A program made the translations under genes and the position numbers. The notes under the pieces are model-generated. The model saw only the letters and a program-made list of their open reading frames with translations, was not told the origin of the DNA and did not search any database. From Protula sp. h YS-2021 (Eukaryota > Annelida > Polychaeta > Sabellida > Serpulidae), in contig CATKHT010000031.1 of NCBI GenBank assembly GCA_949752745.1, forward strand, positions 24,926 through 88,925: 64,000 nt of DNA, read 5' to 3'. Shown here one piece after another: positions 22,330 to 33,485 of this stretch. Position 1 is the stretch's first letter, and every line of letters starts with the position of its first letter.

Positions 22330-24368
22330 ATGGCGAACCGAAAGTAAGGAAGTTTTTGTTGTTAATAAAAATTAACGATTTCAACGATGTTTACATTCAG
22401 TTTATTGCAAAAGTAGATGCACGTTAAAAAATGCCATATGAACTGTTTTTGTGCAAAGAATAAAAGTGCTTATAAAGTTGCTAAGGTATAAACTGCAATC
22501 GCACTAAATACCGTGTAATCAGTTTCAAGTGTGCAGGTTTATTGTCATTGTACGGATATCTTACGATGCAGTCGAAACAAATCTTACCGTAAAAATTTCA
22601 GATTGTTTAATAAAAACAAGCCCTCCAATAAGCCATTAAAATATACATGCTTTTAAAATTTATAAATGAACTGACATTTCGATAGGATACGCAAGCTGAA
22701 ATTCTCCACAAACGATGGGTCAAAGGAAGTGGTATATGGTGTGGATGAGGGGATATTTACCCGATTAAAGAATGGAGGTTAAATTCTAGTTAAGAATTTC
22801 CTGTTCATCAGTTTAGATGTTTTCCCTGTTAGATGTTATATTACAGTTTAATAATATAGGATATTCCCAGTCATTCCGCAATCGTTTTCTTTATTCCTTA
22901 GCTTAACAAATGTTTGTGCTCTGTATCTGAAAAGTCGTTTCTTTACTTTTAGACACACAGCTCCGGCAAGAATTGTTTGCACGCGAACTGGGAGTCGCAG
23001 ATGGTCGGATATTTGAACTGAGAGATGAAACACAGAAAAAGGAACTTGTTACAGTAATCTTAGTTTCTGTTAAAGATTATATTACGAAACAGTTAAAACA
23101 GCATTAGAAAATATGTGACTAAAATTGAAATAGACATGAGTAATTTCGCCATTCATTAGCAACAAAAATTCACATATGGAATGTATCCATTTCCGGGTTA
23201 ATTTTCATTGTTCATTTTCTGAAATGTCCCTGCCATTTATTGGGATACGGTGCTTATTATACGCACTCTTTATATTACAAATTTGAAACTATGAAAAGTA
23301 TAACACTTTTCAAACATGTTTGCATTGTTATGAAGAAGCTATTGCCAGTTGTTCAAGTTCTCCTGAAAACGTCTACACTCAGCAAGAAAGTGGAGGTAAT
23401 TGCAATATTTCCCCAATTTATAAACAATTGTACACAACATGTTTTTCCATTGGATAAGTTAAGCTTTGATGCAACAGTGTAAATTAGTATAACAGGAAAA
23501 TTACATGGCATAAAACATTACATGGCATAAAACACGGTTATTTTCTTTTCATTTTTCGTTTAACTTATTCACTACAGATGAAGTGCTTTGGACATCAACT
23601 TTTGTGACCAAACTGATCGACTTATACAAGCAACACAGCAAAAGGTTCTCCGATCCAGCTGTCAAAAACACGCATGTTTGGGCAGACATTTCGAAAGAAA
23701 TGGGAAAACCATTTACAGTCGCAAGGGTAATAAAGCTTAAGTAACATGTCTAATTTCAAGTTTTGAAAAGAAATCTTGAAACTCGTGTGCTTTATGTGTT
23801 TCGATGTACAAGCATCCAAAGTGTAAATGAAATGTGAACATGGGAAACGTTCCTTGTTTCGAATGAACAGAAACGAACTCACAGAAAGCGAATTGCTTTA
23901 ACACCCAATAAATGTGACTTGCATTAAAATCTCATTCAACTTTCAACTCCTATTAAACGTCGTTGTTTCCTGATTTGACAGTGCGAAAATAAGTGGAAAC
24001 ACTTGTTAAGAAAATACAAGGAACATATCAAGGATAGAACCAAGACAGGTGGGCAGCGTAAATTCTTCGAGTATTACGACACCATGAACGAGGTTCTTTC
24101 GGATAGGCCAGACTTACATCCGCCGATTGTGATGGGGAATAATGTTGAAACACCAAAGGTGCAACCTGCACCAAAAGGAAGTAAGAAAACCAAAGGTTCA
24201 CCTTGCAAACGACAGACAAAAAAGATGAAAAAAAGACGAAAATAGCATCGAGCAGAGTATCAACAAATGCGTTGAAATGATTGGGCAATTAGTAGAGCAA
24301 CAGAAGCCAACGAAGAGCGAAAACTGACCATTTTCGAAAAACTAGCTGAAATCATGTCAAAAAAGTAA
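22330..24368 (+). pseudogene. Myb/SANT-like accessory protein of a second Harbinger, decayed at 3' end
   Basis: Exons by eye: 22330-22343 (MANRK start), 22686-22777, 22953 to about 23050-23107, about 23305-23397, 23578-23726 and 23982-24368. The first three join in phases 2 and 1, the same phases as the visible exons of the homologous gene at 2227-3862. The trihelix spans exons 23578-23726 and 23982 on (LWTSTFVTKLIDLYKQHSKR, then VARCENKWKHLLRKYKEHI). The last exon meets TAG at 24243-24245, but the family's coiled-coil end continues in shifted frames to ERKLTIFEKLAEIMSKK and TAA at 24368, so at least two indels have hit it. How exon 3 (which can also read to TAG at 23107) joins exon 4 is unsettled. 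The 86-codon product of the first three exons could instead be a separate small gene. Confidence 0.6.
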
Positions 24369-24568
24369 AAAATATTTGTATAACTTTCGAATGATATCAA
24401 TAATTTTCAATGAAGTGGTATGTTTGACAGCTTCACACCAACAAGTACCATGTTTGAAACAAATAAGACTGAAAAGAGTGATTGTAATGTGCACCTCCAC
24501 CCCCAGCCCACCCTTAAGATGTAGGTAGATTCGCTTGAAAGAGAAGTTTTTTTCTTTTATTTTTACAG

Positions 24569-24892
24569 CTTCAGCTGAGATTGTTGCTTTGCATACAATT
24601 ACAATTAGATCACAAATCCAGCAGCAATGCAACTGCGTAGTTTGCGGGAAGGTTCCAAAAAATAAGAATGTTGGAATGCAGTTACTCGACAACTGTGACA
24701 GTTTAATATCAACTGCTGAAGGTGCATGGCTATTGTGCTTAGTTTGTGAGAAATACGTCCACTTCCACTGCTATGCTTCTGAATTTCACTTGAAAACAGG
24801 AACAAAGTGACTTCAAGTGTTTCAGTAAGCATGAAGTGACATATTACTGTCAGGAATGCAGAAAAGAAAAAAGAGACAAGGATATGTTTTAA
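24569..24892 (+). pseudogene. PHD-finger-like exon with one frameshift
   Basis: Starts after a clear acceptor (TTTTTACAG at 24568). The frame shows C-x-C-x2-C (CNCVVCGK), a spacer, then WLLCLVC, VHFHC, and after a 1-nt slip near 24803, FKC and YYCQEC. The spacing C-x2-C ... C-x2-C ... H-x2-C ... C-x2-C is that of a PHD zinc finger, which usually reads histone tails. It lies between the two genes of the second Harbinger, on the accessory gene's strand. Whether it belongs to that element or to something it landed in is not clear. Ends TAA at 24892. Confidence 0.45.
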
Positions 24893-25073
24893 TTTTTTAT
24901 TTGTGGAATGAGCCATTGAAGCAGCCATTTTTTTAGTTAAGAACTAGGCGCTGGGGTCTCATTACAGATTATATGCATTTACTTGCACGGTGTTTTAAAT
25001 ACCGATGACCCAATAATTATTGGTTTATTTTTTTCATCCGAGACAGTTGTGTTCCCTTTCCAATTTAAGGTTT

Positions 25074-27228
25074 TCATAACCTTATCAGTTGCTGCATTAT
25101 TCGATTCCTTTTCAGAGCCGCTCTTGCTGATTCATCAACATTAAATATTCCAGGTGGTAGATAAGCAGCAGGCACTTGTATATCTTGAATCAAAAAGTCC
25201 TCAGAGTCCTCTTGAAAGATGCAAATGTTGTGTAAGCAACATGCCGCAACTATGACATCACACATTGACGTAGTTTCGTACTGGTCTATAAAGTGCAGCC
25301 TTCTGAATCTACCTGAAATATATACTTTTTTAAATTCAGATATTTCTAGCTGTAAATCAATTTCACAATTTTCTGTCGTTTCGATTGTATTACGGTGAAA
25401 ATTCTGTGCTTTATTTCTACAATTATCAAATATCTAATTGTGTGTAAAACCTCCGTAATATTTCTGCTGTTTCGAATATTTTACGACGAACATTGAAATT
25501 GTACGTTTAAGTCGATTTCTAAAACTATTTCGAATATTGACGCATTTTGTTGCACCTTTCAAAAGTCCAAAGGCCCTTTCAATGACTACTCGTATAGAGG
25601 AGTGAATGCGGTTGAATCTCGTCATGTCTGGTGTCAGGTTCTGGTTGTTTCTGTAGGGTGTAAGCAACCATCCCAGGTTTGGATAGGCGCTGTCCCCCAA
25701 AATATGGTTTTCCCCGCACCAAACTGCACCGTGGTCAAAAAAGTGGAGGGGACTTGAATATCCTCGCATCGTGAACCCGTCCTGGGAACCCCACAAAAAT
25801 ATCTGTGAATCGTAAATCCTCTCGACATACATCTGAAAGTGAAATACAAAGGAAGTGAGCAAAATAAATGCATTTTATTTTGATTTTTATCTTTTCGGAT
25901 GGTGTTTCGATTGTGTATGTAATAAGAAAAAATTATTCGTTTAGTTGCGAAAATTGTAAGTGTAGACTTAACACTTGACAGAATTACTTAACTAGTTAAC
26001 TTCATGCGGCTGCGGTGGTTTGCTTGTTTTTGTGAGGTCATATGTTATCATGTATTTCAATACTTAGTTCGAATGAATTTAAAATGCTTGTTTTCATTGT
26101 AAACAGTTATTACCTTGAAGAACAATGGAGAAAAAATCTTTTCTGTTATAGTACATCTCCCCCCCCCCCCATTGAACGGGCTTCTTAACACATATGTGGC
26201 ACCCATCAATGAAACCAATCACGTTTGGAAAGCCCTTAGATTGTTCAAAAACGGGCGCTATTTCTCTTTTTTCATTGGCTGTGGGCCACCTGTAATCAAA
26301 ATATAAAGATTTATTTGCGTGTAATTTGTTTTATTGCGTTATAAGCGAATAGTCACACTGAAACTCGACAAGTTTCAATGATTCTTTTGCTATCAGTATG
26401 TGTTACACTTTTTTGCTTTGTATTTGCGATAAAAGATCATTTTATGAGTTCATTCTGTAATTGTTATATTTCAATAAAATGTAGAAAAACTTTAAAATAA
26501 TTAAACCAGTTTATCAGTTCAAATTGTTTCTTTTCTTTTTTTTAACTTTCCAATTTCTTAAAACCCCAATATTACCAGCTCAACCCTCCCATCCCCAAAT
26601 TACTATTCGGAAGTTTGCCCAAAACAACGGCTAAAGTCACCTTATGATTTTGCTAAGGAGATGTTTCGATATCAAAGAAGCAAATGCATGTACAACTTGG
26701 CAACACGTTTCCTCGCACAGTCCAAACAAATTCGCGATTTCCCTGTAGGATTCTTTACTCGCCATGAACCACAAAAACATTTGGAGCTTGTGTTGCAAAG
26801 GCGACTGAAACAAATTATAAACACAAATATCACAGATCGGGCTACAGTTGGGTAAAATAAATATATTCTTGTGAAAAAGTATTTCTCCGTAGCAAAATAA
26901 ACAAATTTTCTTGAACCAGTTCCAAGTTTCCATCCCCTCCCCCTTTCTCCTCGCAATACACACAATATGCTATATCTCTTTTGGTTCTTTTATGAAAGAA
27001 ATCTAAATTATATAGCCTACCTGCGGTGTTCCTCCTCCTCGAGTTCTCGTCGTCAAGGTTTAGAAGTCGTGGTGTACCAGAACCTCGGAAATTTCCTGGT
27101 ATACAAATTGGACGGTTACTCTCGTCATTCTGAAATGTAGTCTAAATTCGTCCGGTAGGTATTTTGGTATGATGATTTCGCTGTAGTCAGAGACTCGTCT
27201 TCTTTTACGCTTCCGTACTCGCTGCAAG
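25074..27228 (-). pseudogene. PIF/Harbinger transposase, second copy, five exons, inactivated
   Basis: Minus-strand exons by eye: 27228-27021, 26804-26641, 26289-26114, 25832-25556 and 25312-25074 (stop). All have GT-AG borders and the phases fit. Exon 1 has TAA at 27062-27060 inside an otherwise conserved stretch (EVLVHHDF before, TRTRGGGTPQ after). Exon 4 is one nucleotide too long: VHDARIFKSP and FFDHGAVWCGENHILGDSAY are in different frames (slip near 25745). Catalytic residues are still recognisable: Asp in NVIGFIDGCHI, Asp in ILGDSAYP, Glu in VVIERAFGLLKG. A 12-G run at 26159-26170 encodes Gly repeats before EMYYNRKDFFSI, probably slippage. The gene is convergent with the accessory gene at 22330-24368, mirroring the arrangement at 1-3862. 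Confidence 0.85.
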
Positions 27229-27483
27229 CTATAAAAGTACAAGCACAATTTTAATGCCCCTTTCCAAAAATGACCAGTGTAAAATATATATAAATATTTC
27301 AGTCATTTCTGTTTTATTTATCAAGAAGAGAATACGTTATCTACCCTGTATTTTGTCTTATAAGGCACGAAAGGCTAATAAACTTTCGTTCTTTCATAGC
27401 ACGTAATGGGACCAGGGAGAAGCTGTGTAAAACACTGCATTCTATCAACTTTACTACCCTCCTCGAGAAAGCCCCCGGAGCTT

Positions 27484-27735
27484 GTTCAGAGTTACCCAGG
27501 CAATCATTGATAAATACTGATCGGGCATTGCCTAGAGCTAAAGTTGTTTTCATTCCCTAAAAAAAAACGCCTCAAGTTCAATGTTTAACTAATCGAAGTC
27601 GGCTCCAGGTAACCCTTCGGAATTATTGATAAATACTGATCGGGCATGGTCTAGAACTAAAGTTGCTTTCATTCGCTGAAAAAAACACGTAAGGTTCAAT
27701 GTTTAACTCATCGAAGTCGGCTCCAGGTAACCCGT
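27484..27735. repeat. Two tandem copies of a ~126-bp unit
   Basis: ATTGATAAATACTGATCGGGC recurs at about 27507 and 27634. Each is followed by AAAGTTG(C/T)TTTCATT and GTTCAATGTTTAACT(A/C)ATCG and by CGGCTCCAGGTAACCC. No gene seen here. Confidence 0.7.
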
Positions 27736-27959
27736 GGCGATCGACTGTTCTTTCAGTTATAACCCAGCTTTATTAAGGTGATCCGTGAATATGGTGAAAA
27801 TCGTTGAAATACTATAAACGTTCTAAATACCTTCTCAAAAGCACTATAAGTACCAGCAAGTAAATTTGAGTGACGTAAAAGTCGTTCAGTTCTGTTAACA
27901 GCATGCAAGTTTGCAAATACTTTCGTTCTCGGCGTCCATATTGATTGTTTACATAACTG

Positions 27960-28065
27960 AATTTAGGTCTGCCGTTTATCTGGGGGCCATAACTAGAACC
28001 AGATCTGCCACTGCGCATGTCATTAGTTCTGGTTCTAGTTAAGCTCCACGTAAATGCACGAACAT
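27960..28065. repeat. End fragment of MITE family A
   Basis: Reverse complement of about 5099-5200: GCCACTGCGCATGTCAT, GGTTCTAGTTAAGCTCCACG and the terminal CGTAAATGCACG. Confidence 0.65.
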
Positions 28066-28486
28066 TCTGCTATTAGATATGTTTTGACTTTTATAAATGA
28101 CACGGCATATACCGAAGTTTTATGAAGTATTTCAGAATTTTTTATAGTATACAGACCAGGTACTTAAGTAAATGATAAATACACTATATGATTGAAATTT
28201 TAATGCGCTAGTTATTTCAAAATGTAAGAAAAAGTGGGCGATAATTGGTGGATACTGGTGGATAAGTCTCTTATCTATGTATCATCTATCTTGTATATAA
28301 TATCACACACGCTCTTTCTCTCTGCGGATGGTGGCGAGAGGGGGCTGTAGACATGCATACTCAGGATGCATAATGCATAGGAAAATCAACATATATACCA
28401 TTCAATATAATATTCACAGATACAAAAAATAGTAAAGAGAATAGAAAAGTATTAGCAAAAAGTATATAATACTTTTCTACACTTTT

Positions 28487-28855
28487 CGTTGTTTGCTATT
28501 GTGGGTTCGACTCCCACAGGGTGCTACATAACGATTTCTTATGCGATTGCAGGCATTCTCCGGTGGTAGTACAGCGATTTAAAAAAGTTTTCAAAACACA
28601 CCTTTAAGTTGTGACAATGACCGAGGAATTCCAAACCTCTTATCCATGTAACGCATTTTCAACATACAAATTTGTTTGAAAACAATTATGTCTTGTGAGG
28701 ATTTGTTTGCGTAGGGGTCTCAACCAATTTTACTTCTTACTTGTTCTAGTTTAATACTTATCATTCTGTGCTACTACCGTAGAGTGCCAGTTTATTGCAT
28801 AAGAAATCGCTATGCAAACACTCTGTGGGAGTCGAACCCACAGTAACAAACAGCG
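28487..28855. repeat. MITE with ~62-bp inverted ends, each containing a tRNA T-arm-like hairpin
   Basis: Left end 28487-28548 and right end 28794-28855 are imperfect inverted copies. Each holds a perfect 5-bp stem, 7-nt loop: GTGGGTTCGACTCCCAC at 28501-28517 and its complement at 28825-28841, the exact geometry of a tRNA T arm. No acceptor stem, D arm or anticodon arm is present, so this is not a tRNA gene. Confidence 0.7.
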
Positions 28856-28866
28856 ATAAGCAATGA

Positions 28867-31062
28867 CCCAGCAGGCAAAAGACGTAAAATATGGTCTGAA
28901 AAAGGTCCCAATATGGTCACGACGTGATTCAGACCAAGTCTGGACATTAAGAAAATCTCAAAAAGGTCCCACTTTGGTCGCGACATAATTGAGACCATAT
29001 CTGGATATTCTACAGGTCCAAAAAGGTCGCATTTTGGTCACATCGCAAAGAGGTCACAAAATAAGGTCTGCAATCCAAAGTTACATTCCTTGCTTGTTTT
29101 ATCCATTAATTAATAAATATTTTTAGTTCTGACGCCGGCAAAAACAAGATTTTAAAAAGTTACAGATCGAAATTGTTTAAAATACGCCAACTATTAGTAT
29201 TTCAAGTCTTGTTAAATATATATACGTAAAAAATCTACAACTTAGATTTTTGTTTTCTATATATATATGTTTTATAAGTACTACTTTCCGCGGAATACCA
29301 GTGGGTCTGCGAAAAAGTCTTATACACAAAATACCGAACCGTCGTAGAGGTTGTCTGTTGAGCAACAACGTATACATAACAGATGGATCTCATCAGAGGT
29401 CAGTTGTTTTTTAGCGACGTTGTCCGGTTGAACACAAGGCGGTTAATTTCCGATATCATGTATCAATTTTTTGCTCATATTTTAAAGAAAATGGGATTTA
29501 TTGTCAATTTAAAAGGTAAGGTTTATTACTGGCTTTAAAATAAATGGTTTGATGTATTTGCTTATTATGTCGCGTAAAGTGTATTTAAAATCAGCGCTCT
29601 AAATGGGCGATAATATATGATTCTATTAAAACAACAAAATAAAATATTTCTCTGACAGCTTTGTTTTACCTGACAGGTTTGTCAACAGTTTTGTCGGACA
29701 GTTTTGTTGAGGTGAAGTAAATGGCAATAAAATTACAATACGTTTCAACAATAGTGATACGGTCTGTTACCGGTATCCAAATCACATTTTGGTGTTCGAA
29801 TAAAATGCACAAAAATTCTGCGCTTCGAATACAAACTATAACTGGGAATAAAAATGAAAGTCGAAATTCAAATTTTTTGCGAATTTTATTCGAAACACCC
29901 AAAGTGTGATGAGGCTAATTACGTGTATTTCAGGGTTTCTACGACTCTCCTGCCTGTCTACGTGTACTGGGCTGGTCAAATGAATGGTAAATCGGTAAAT
30001 ATATATAAAATAACTTTGCGTGATTTGGTATTGATTTGTAGCAATAAACAAAAGGTTGTTGTGAGTGTATTCACTTCAATGCCTTATTGTTTAATGGGAT
30101 GTATGAGAAATTATTCAGTAATTTCTTATTGGTGTAAACTCATCACAGATTCTGCACCATTATTTAACTTGATTTACAGCGAGAAATTACTTAAATTGAA
30201 TGGTTTATGTTGTTTATTTAAAGTGCACGTCAAGCGAATTTGATTGAGTATATATATCTATGAATCTATATTTTTTATACAGTTTCAGCCTCCGGTTTGG
30301 AGAAATAAACGGGTGCAACCTTTTTCATTCTGGCTGGTCCGTGTGTCTGCCCGTCCATCCGCCTGTTTGATTACGCACTGCCACAGTGAAACGATGAACG
30401 CTAAAGATAGTTCGAACCACCAACAGCTTGCTTTGTTCAGCGCGCATTGTGATTCGGTGCGCTTTCTTCACTGCGATTTGTGATTCAGCGCTCTTTCGCA
30501 GCGCACCTTGTGATTTATTGCTCATTTACTAAGACGGCAGAGTGCATTTTTATGTATTTGTGTGTTCGGGCAAAAGAATGGTGATTCAGGTTAGCTTCAA
30601 GGAAAGATTTTTGTTGCTAAAGCGTTGTTGCGATTATGCATTCAATGTGTTCATTTTAAAGAAAAAGCAATACAATTGTATAGAGCAACAATATTGTATT
30701 TTCTTGTGTTTAATCTAGTTTATTCTCCAAATAGATTCTATAAAATTGACATCAGAAAAAATTACGGAATCGGTCTTTTTCAGATGTGGTAATCACGTCT
30801 GAAAACGACGTCTTTTCACGTCCTCCAAAAGACGTCCTTTGTTGTTGCAAAATCGACCTTTTATAGACGTCATAAAGACGTCCAAAAACGACGTCTTTTT
30901 ACGTCCAAACAGGACGTCCTTTTTACGTCTTAAGACGACGTCTTTTTTACATCTCAAAAAAGGACGTCAGTTTTTGCTGCAAAATCCACCTTTTTCAGAC
31001 GTCTTTAAGACGTCATGTTGGTCCAAAAATTACGTCTTAAAGACGTTATTTTGCCTGCTGGG
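28867..31062. mobile_element. DNA element (2.2 kb) with perfect 14-bp CCCAGCAGGCAAAA ends and subterminal repeat clusters
   Basis: CCCAGCAGGCAAAA at 28867-28880 is exactly mirrored at 31049-31062. Just inside the left end, about 170 bp carries AAAGGTCCCA(A/C)TATGGTC-type repeats; just inside the right end, about 280 bp is packed with GACGTC/ACGTCTT motifs. Such subterminal clusters are typical transposase-binding sites. The middle has only short frames of no known family, so it is probably non-autonomous. No clear target duplication was found; the superfamily is unknown to me. Confidence 0.6.
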
Positions 31063-31469
31063 GACCTGTGACCAACATTTATTTCCTTTATCATCCCAGA
31101 GAGTAAAAATACTTCATACCATTGCCCCTTTAAATAAAGTCATGCGAGAAGCCAAACCACCAAATTATGAAGCGGCTTTTGTATACGCGTAGAGCATTGC
31201 TATAAGATGGTCGAAACCTAAAACATCTTTTATCGCCCACATTTTACACACATTTCAAATGAAACACTTCATGCTACAAAGTAATTTGTACATCTATATA
31301 AACATCAGAATTTATGCTTACATTTTATAAAAAGAAATCTGTTTTAGCTTTATTCATATGCAATATTTTCTTTCATATATGAAAACAGACTTCCGTGCTT
31401 TTATGACCTCTTGAACTTTGGCATTTTTCCTTTTGCGCATGCTCATGCTCAAACTGTGAAAGGGCTTAT

Positions 31470-31850
31470 TGAGAACTACCATTTATCTGGGGGACCAGAA
31501 CTGCCACTGCGCATGTCATCGGTTCTGGTTCTAGTTAAGCTCCACGTAAACGCACGGCTTGTGTTCGTTTTGGAAGATTGAGACCGCGTTTTTTGGACGT
31601 ATCTGAAAAAAATAATAAATCCAGATGTTTCGAAAATGTCCCAATAAAAAACTTCAGATAATGTTTCGAGAATAAAAATGGTTGCCGGGAGCTTTGGTGC
31701 GTTTCTCTCAGTAGATATCAATCCAAATTGCGAATTGCTATTGTCAATAGTTGTATTTCTACTGTAAGTTGTCATGTGTTAGTTCTGAATCGACGTAGGT
31801 AAAGCAAAACTGTTTCACTTTTGGGCGATAATGTCGTGCAGGTCCGAGAG
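31470..31850. repeat. Family A end fragment joined to a copy of family B
   Basis: 31470-31560 matches the family A end (GCCACTGCGCATGTCATCGG, CGTAAACGCACG). 31575-31850 repeats 21733-21990 with few changes (GGACGTATCTGAAAAAAATA and onwards to TTTGGGCGATAATG). The two families therefore co-occur in two places (here and at 21.7-22.3 kb). Confidence 0.6.
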
Positions 31851-32559
31851 TCTATTGATTTGCCGAGACGATCCAAAACAATGTACCCTATCCTGATCAT
31901 ACTATTCGCCATTTACTGTGATATAAAAGGTGAAGGTCACATCATGATTGAAATGATGAAGCTCAAAAGGCACATCATTTTGATCATAACAAACAAAACC
32001 GGAAACACGTACCAAGTACGTTTTTTTTGTGATGTAAAATCCAAAACGAACAGGAAATCTCCATCATTTACATCATTTCCATCAAAAAGTACAATAAACG
32101 AACACAAGGTATTTATATATCAATTTGCACCGACTACGTGCATACGTGGCTGTACATAAGTGGCCATAAGCTGAAAAACCTGAGGCCATCAGAAAATAAG
32201 CTAGACTAGCAAGCGTCGTTAATAAACGACCGGTTTCGGGTAACCCCATGCGTCCTTCGCCTCTGGACTGTCTCAAAAATATTTGTGTTTTTTTTCGTAA
32301 CTTTTTGGCTTCAATGTCGACTCCGAATAGTTAAAATAAAAAATATTGTTCATTGTTCTGATTCCGCTGTAAACACATAGTGGAAAAAATTTAACTTTTT
32401 ATTGCATATGCTGTGTATATGTGTAGCCAGTGCGAGATTTCCTGTTGTAAAGAAAACATATGGCGGCAACGTAACGTCTGTTTAGTTTCATGAAGTGTTT
32501 CCACGTAACCACCTCGTATACAGAACGATGGGCGTAGTAAAACAGTGCCGTTATAATGA

Positions 32560-32768
32560 CGTCACATGGATGGCAGACAGACGGACAGACGCGAACAGAC
32601 GCGGGCAGACGGACAGTCGGGCAGACGGGCAGACAGACAGACGACAACTTTTTTAAGCATTTCCCACAGTGTCATGCATACACACGCATACGACAACCAT
32701 GATACGTTTAGCGCTTATTTCGTATTAGTGGGTGGCTTTTTTAGTATCTCTTTGACTCTCTCTCTCTC

Positions 32769-32802
<34 letters not shown>

Positions 32803-32935
32803 TACACCTCGACTGAGTTAGCGTTTCATTTCGTAAGCCACACAGGTATTTTAACGATCTAGATGGCAACTTTTTTCGGTCTTTCTTTGACTCTCTCTCT
32901 CCACACACACATACACACACACACACACATACATA
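32560..32935. repeat. GACAGACG-rich and CA/CT microsatellites
   Basis: 32570-32645 is a GACAGACGG-type simple repeat. 32755-32800 and 32890-32930 are CT then CA dinucleotide runs, arranged as a duplicated pair (CTCTCTCTCCACACACAC twice, about 135 bp apart). No gene seen from 31.9 to 33.1 kb. Confidence 0.75.
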
Positions 32936-33438
32936 GGCTCGCGTCGAATCCAGCCCGAGTTCTAAAATCGTTATTTTTGGGTGTATTCCAAAAATGATTT
33001 TGTAACTGCGAAGAAGTTTCTATTAATATATTTTAAAATAAACTCTCAAATATATTGTAATGGTCTACGTTTCCCGTTAGAGACTGTTTCACAATGGGGT
33101 AAACAATGTATTTATGTTTGAATATCAATTAATACCTCGTAACCAGACCTTGAAATAAAGAAGTGTGGATGCCGGAACTATAGTCCGACTAGCCCATAAC
33201 TGGTTGTGGAGGCTATGTATATTCTACATGTGAAGAAATTGTTCTATTTACATATTTATCTTTTTGAAGTTTTGGGTCCAACAACAATTAAATGGCGGCA
33301 CTTATATTTTTGAGCATAATTTTCAACATAGTTCAGTTTCTTGCACACAACATGTGCAATCTTTGGAAAGAATAAAATAATGGGTGTGACCTTTTATTTG
33401 ACTTTTTTTTGCAGTTATTATTTTGGAACACTGACGTT

Positions 33439-33485
33439 AAATACCACTGTGTTCATACCTCTTTGGTATGCACACAGTGGTATTT
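33439..33485. other. Long hairpin, copy 1 (21-bp stem, 5-nt loop)
   Basis: 5' arm AAATACCACTGTGTTCATACC, loop TCTTT, 3' arm GGTATGCACACAGTGGTATTT; one mismatch. A second version is at 38301-38347. Confidence 0.85.

Noticed and set aside
28501..28517. tRNA gene
   Set aside because: Only the T arm is present; no acceptor stem, D arm or anticodon arm around it on either strand.
33439..33485. 3' end of a Helitron (terminal hairpin)
   Set aside because: The hairpin is longer than usual and no CTRR end between A and T, nor any Rep/helicase coding, was seen.
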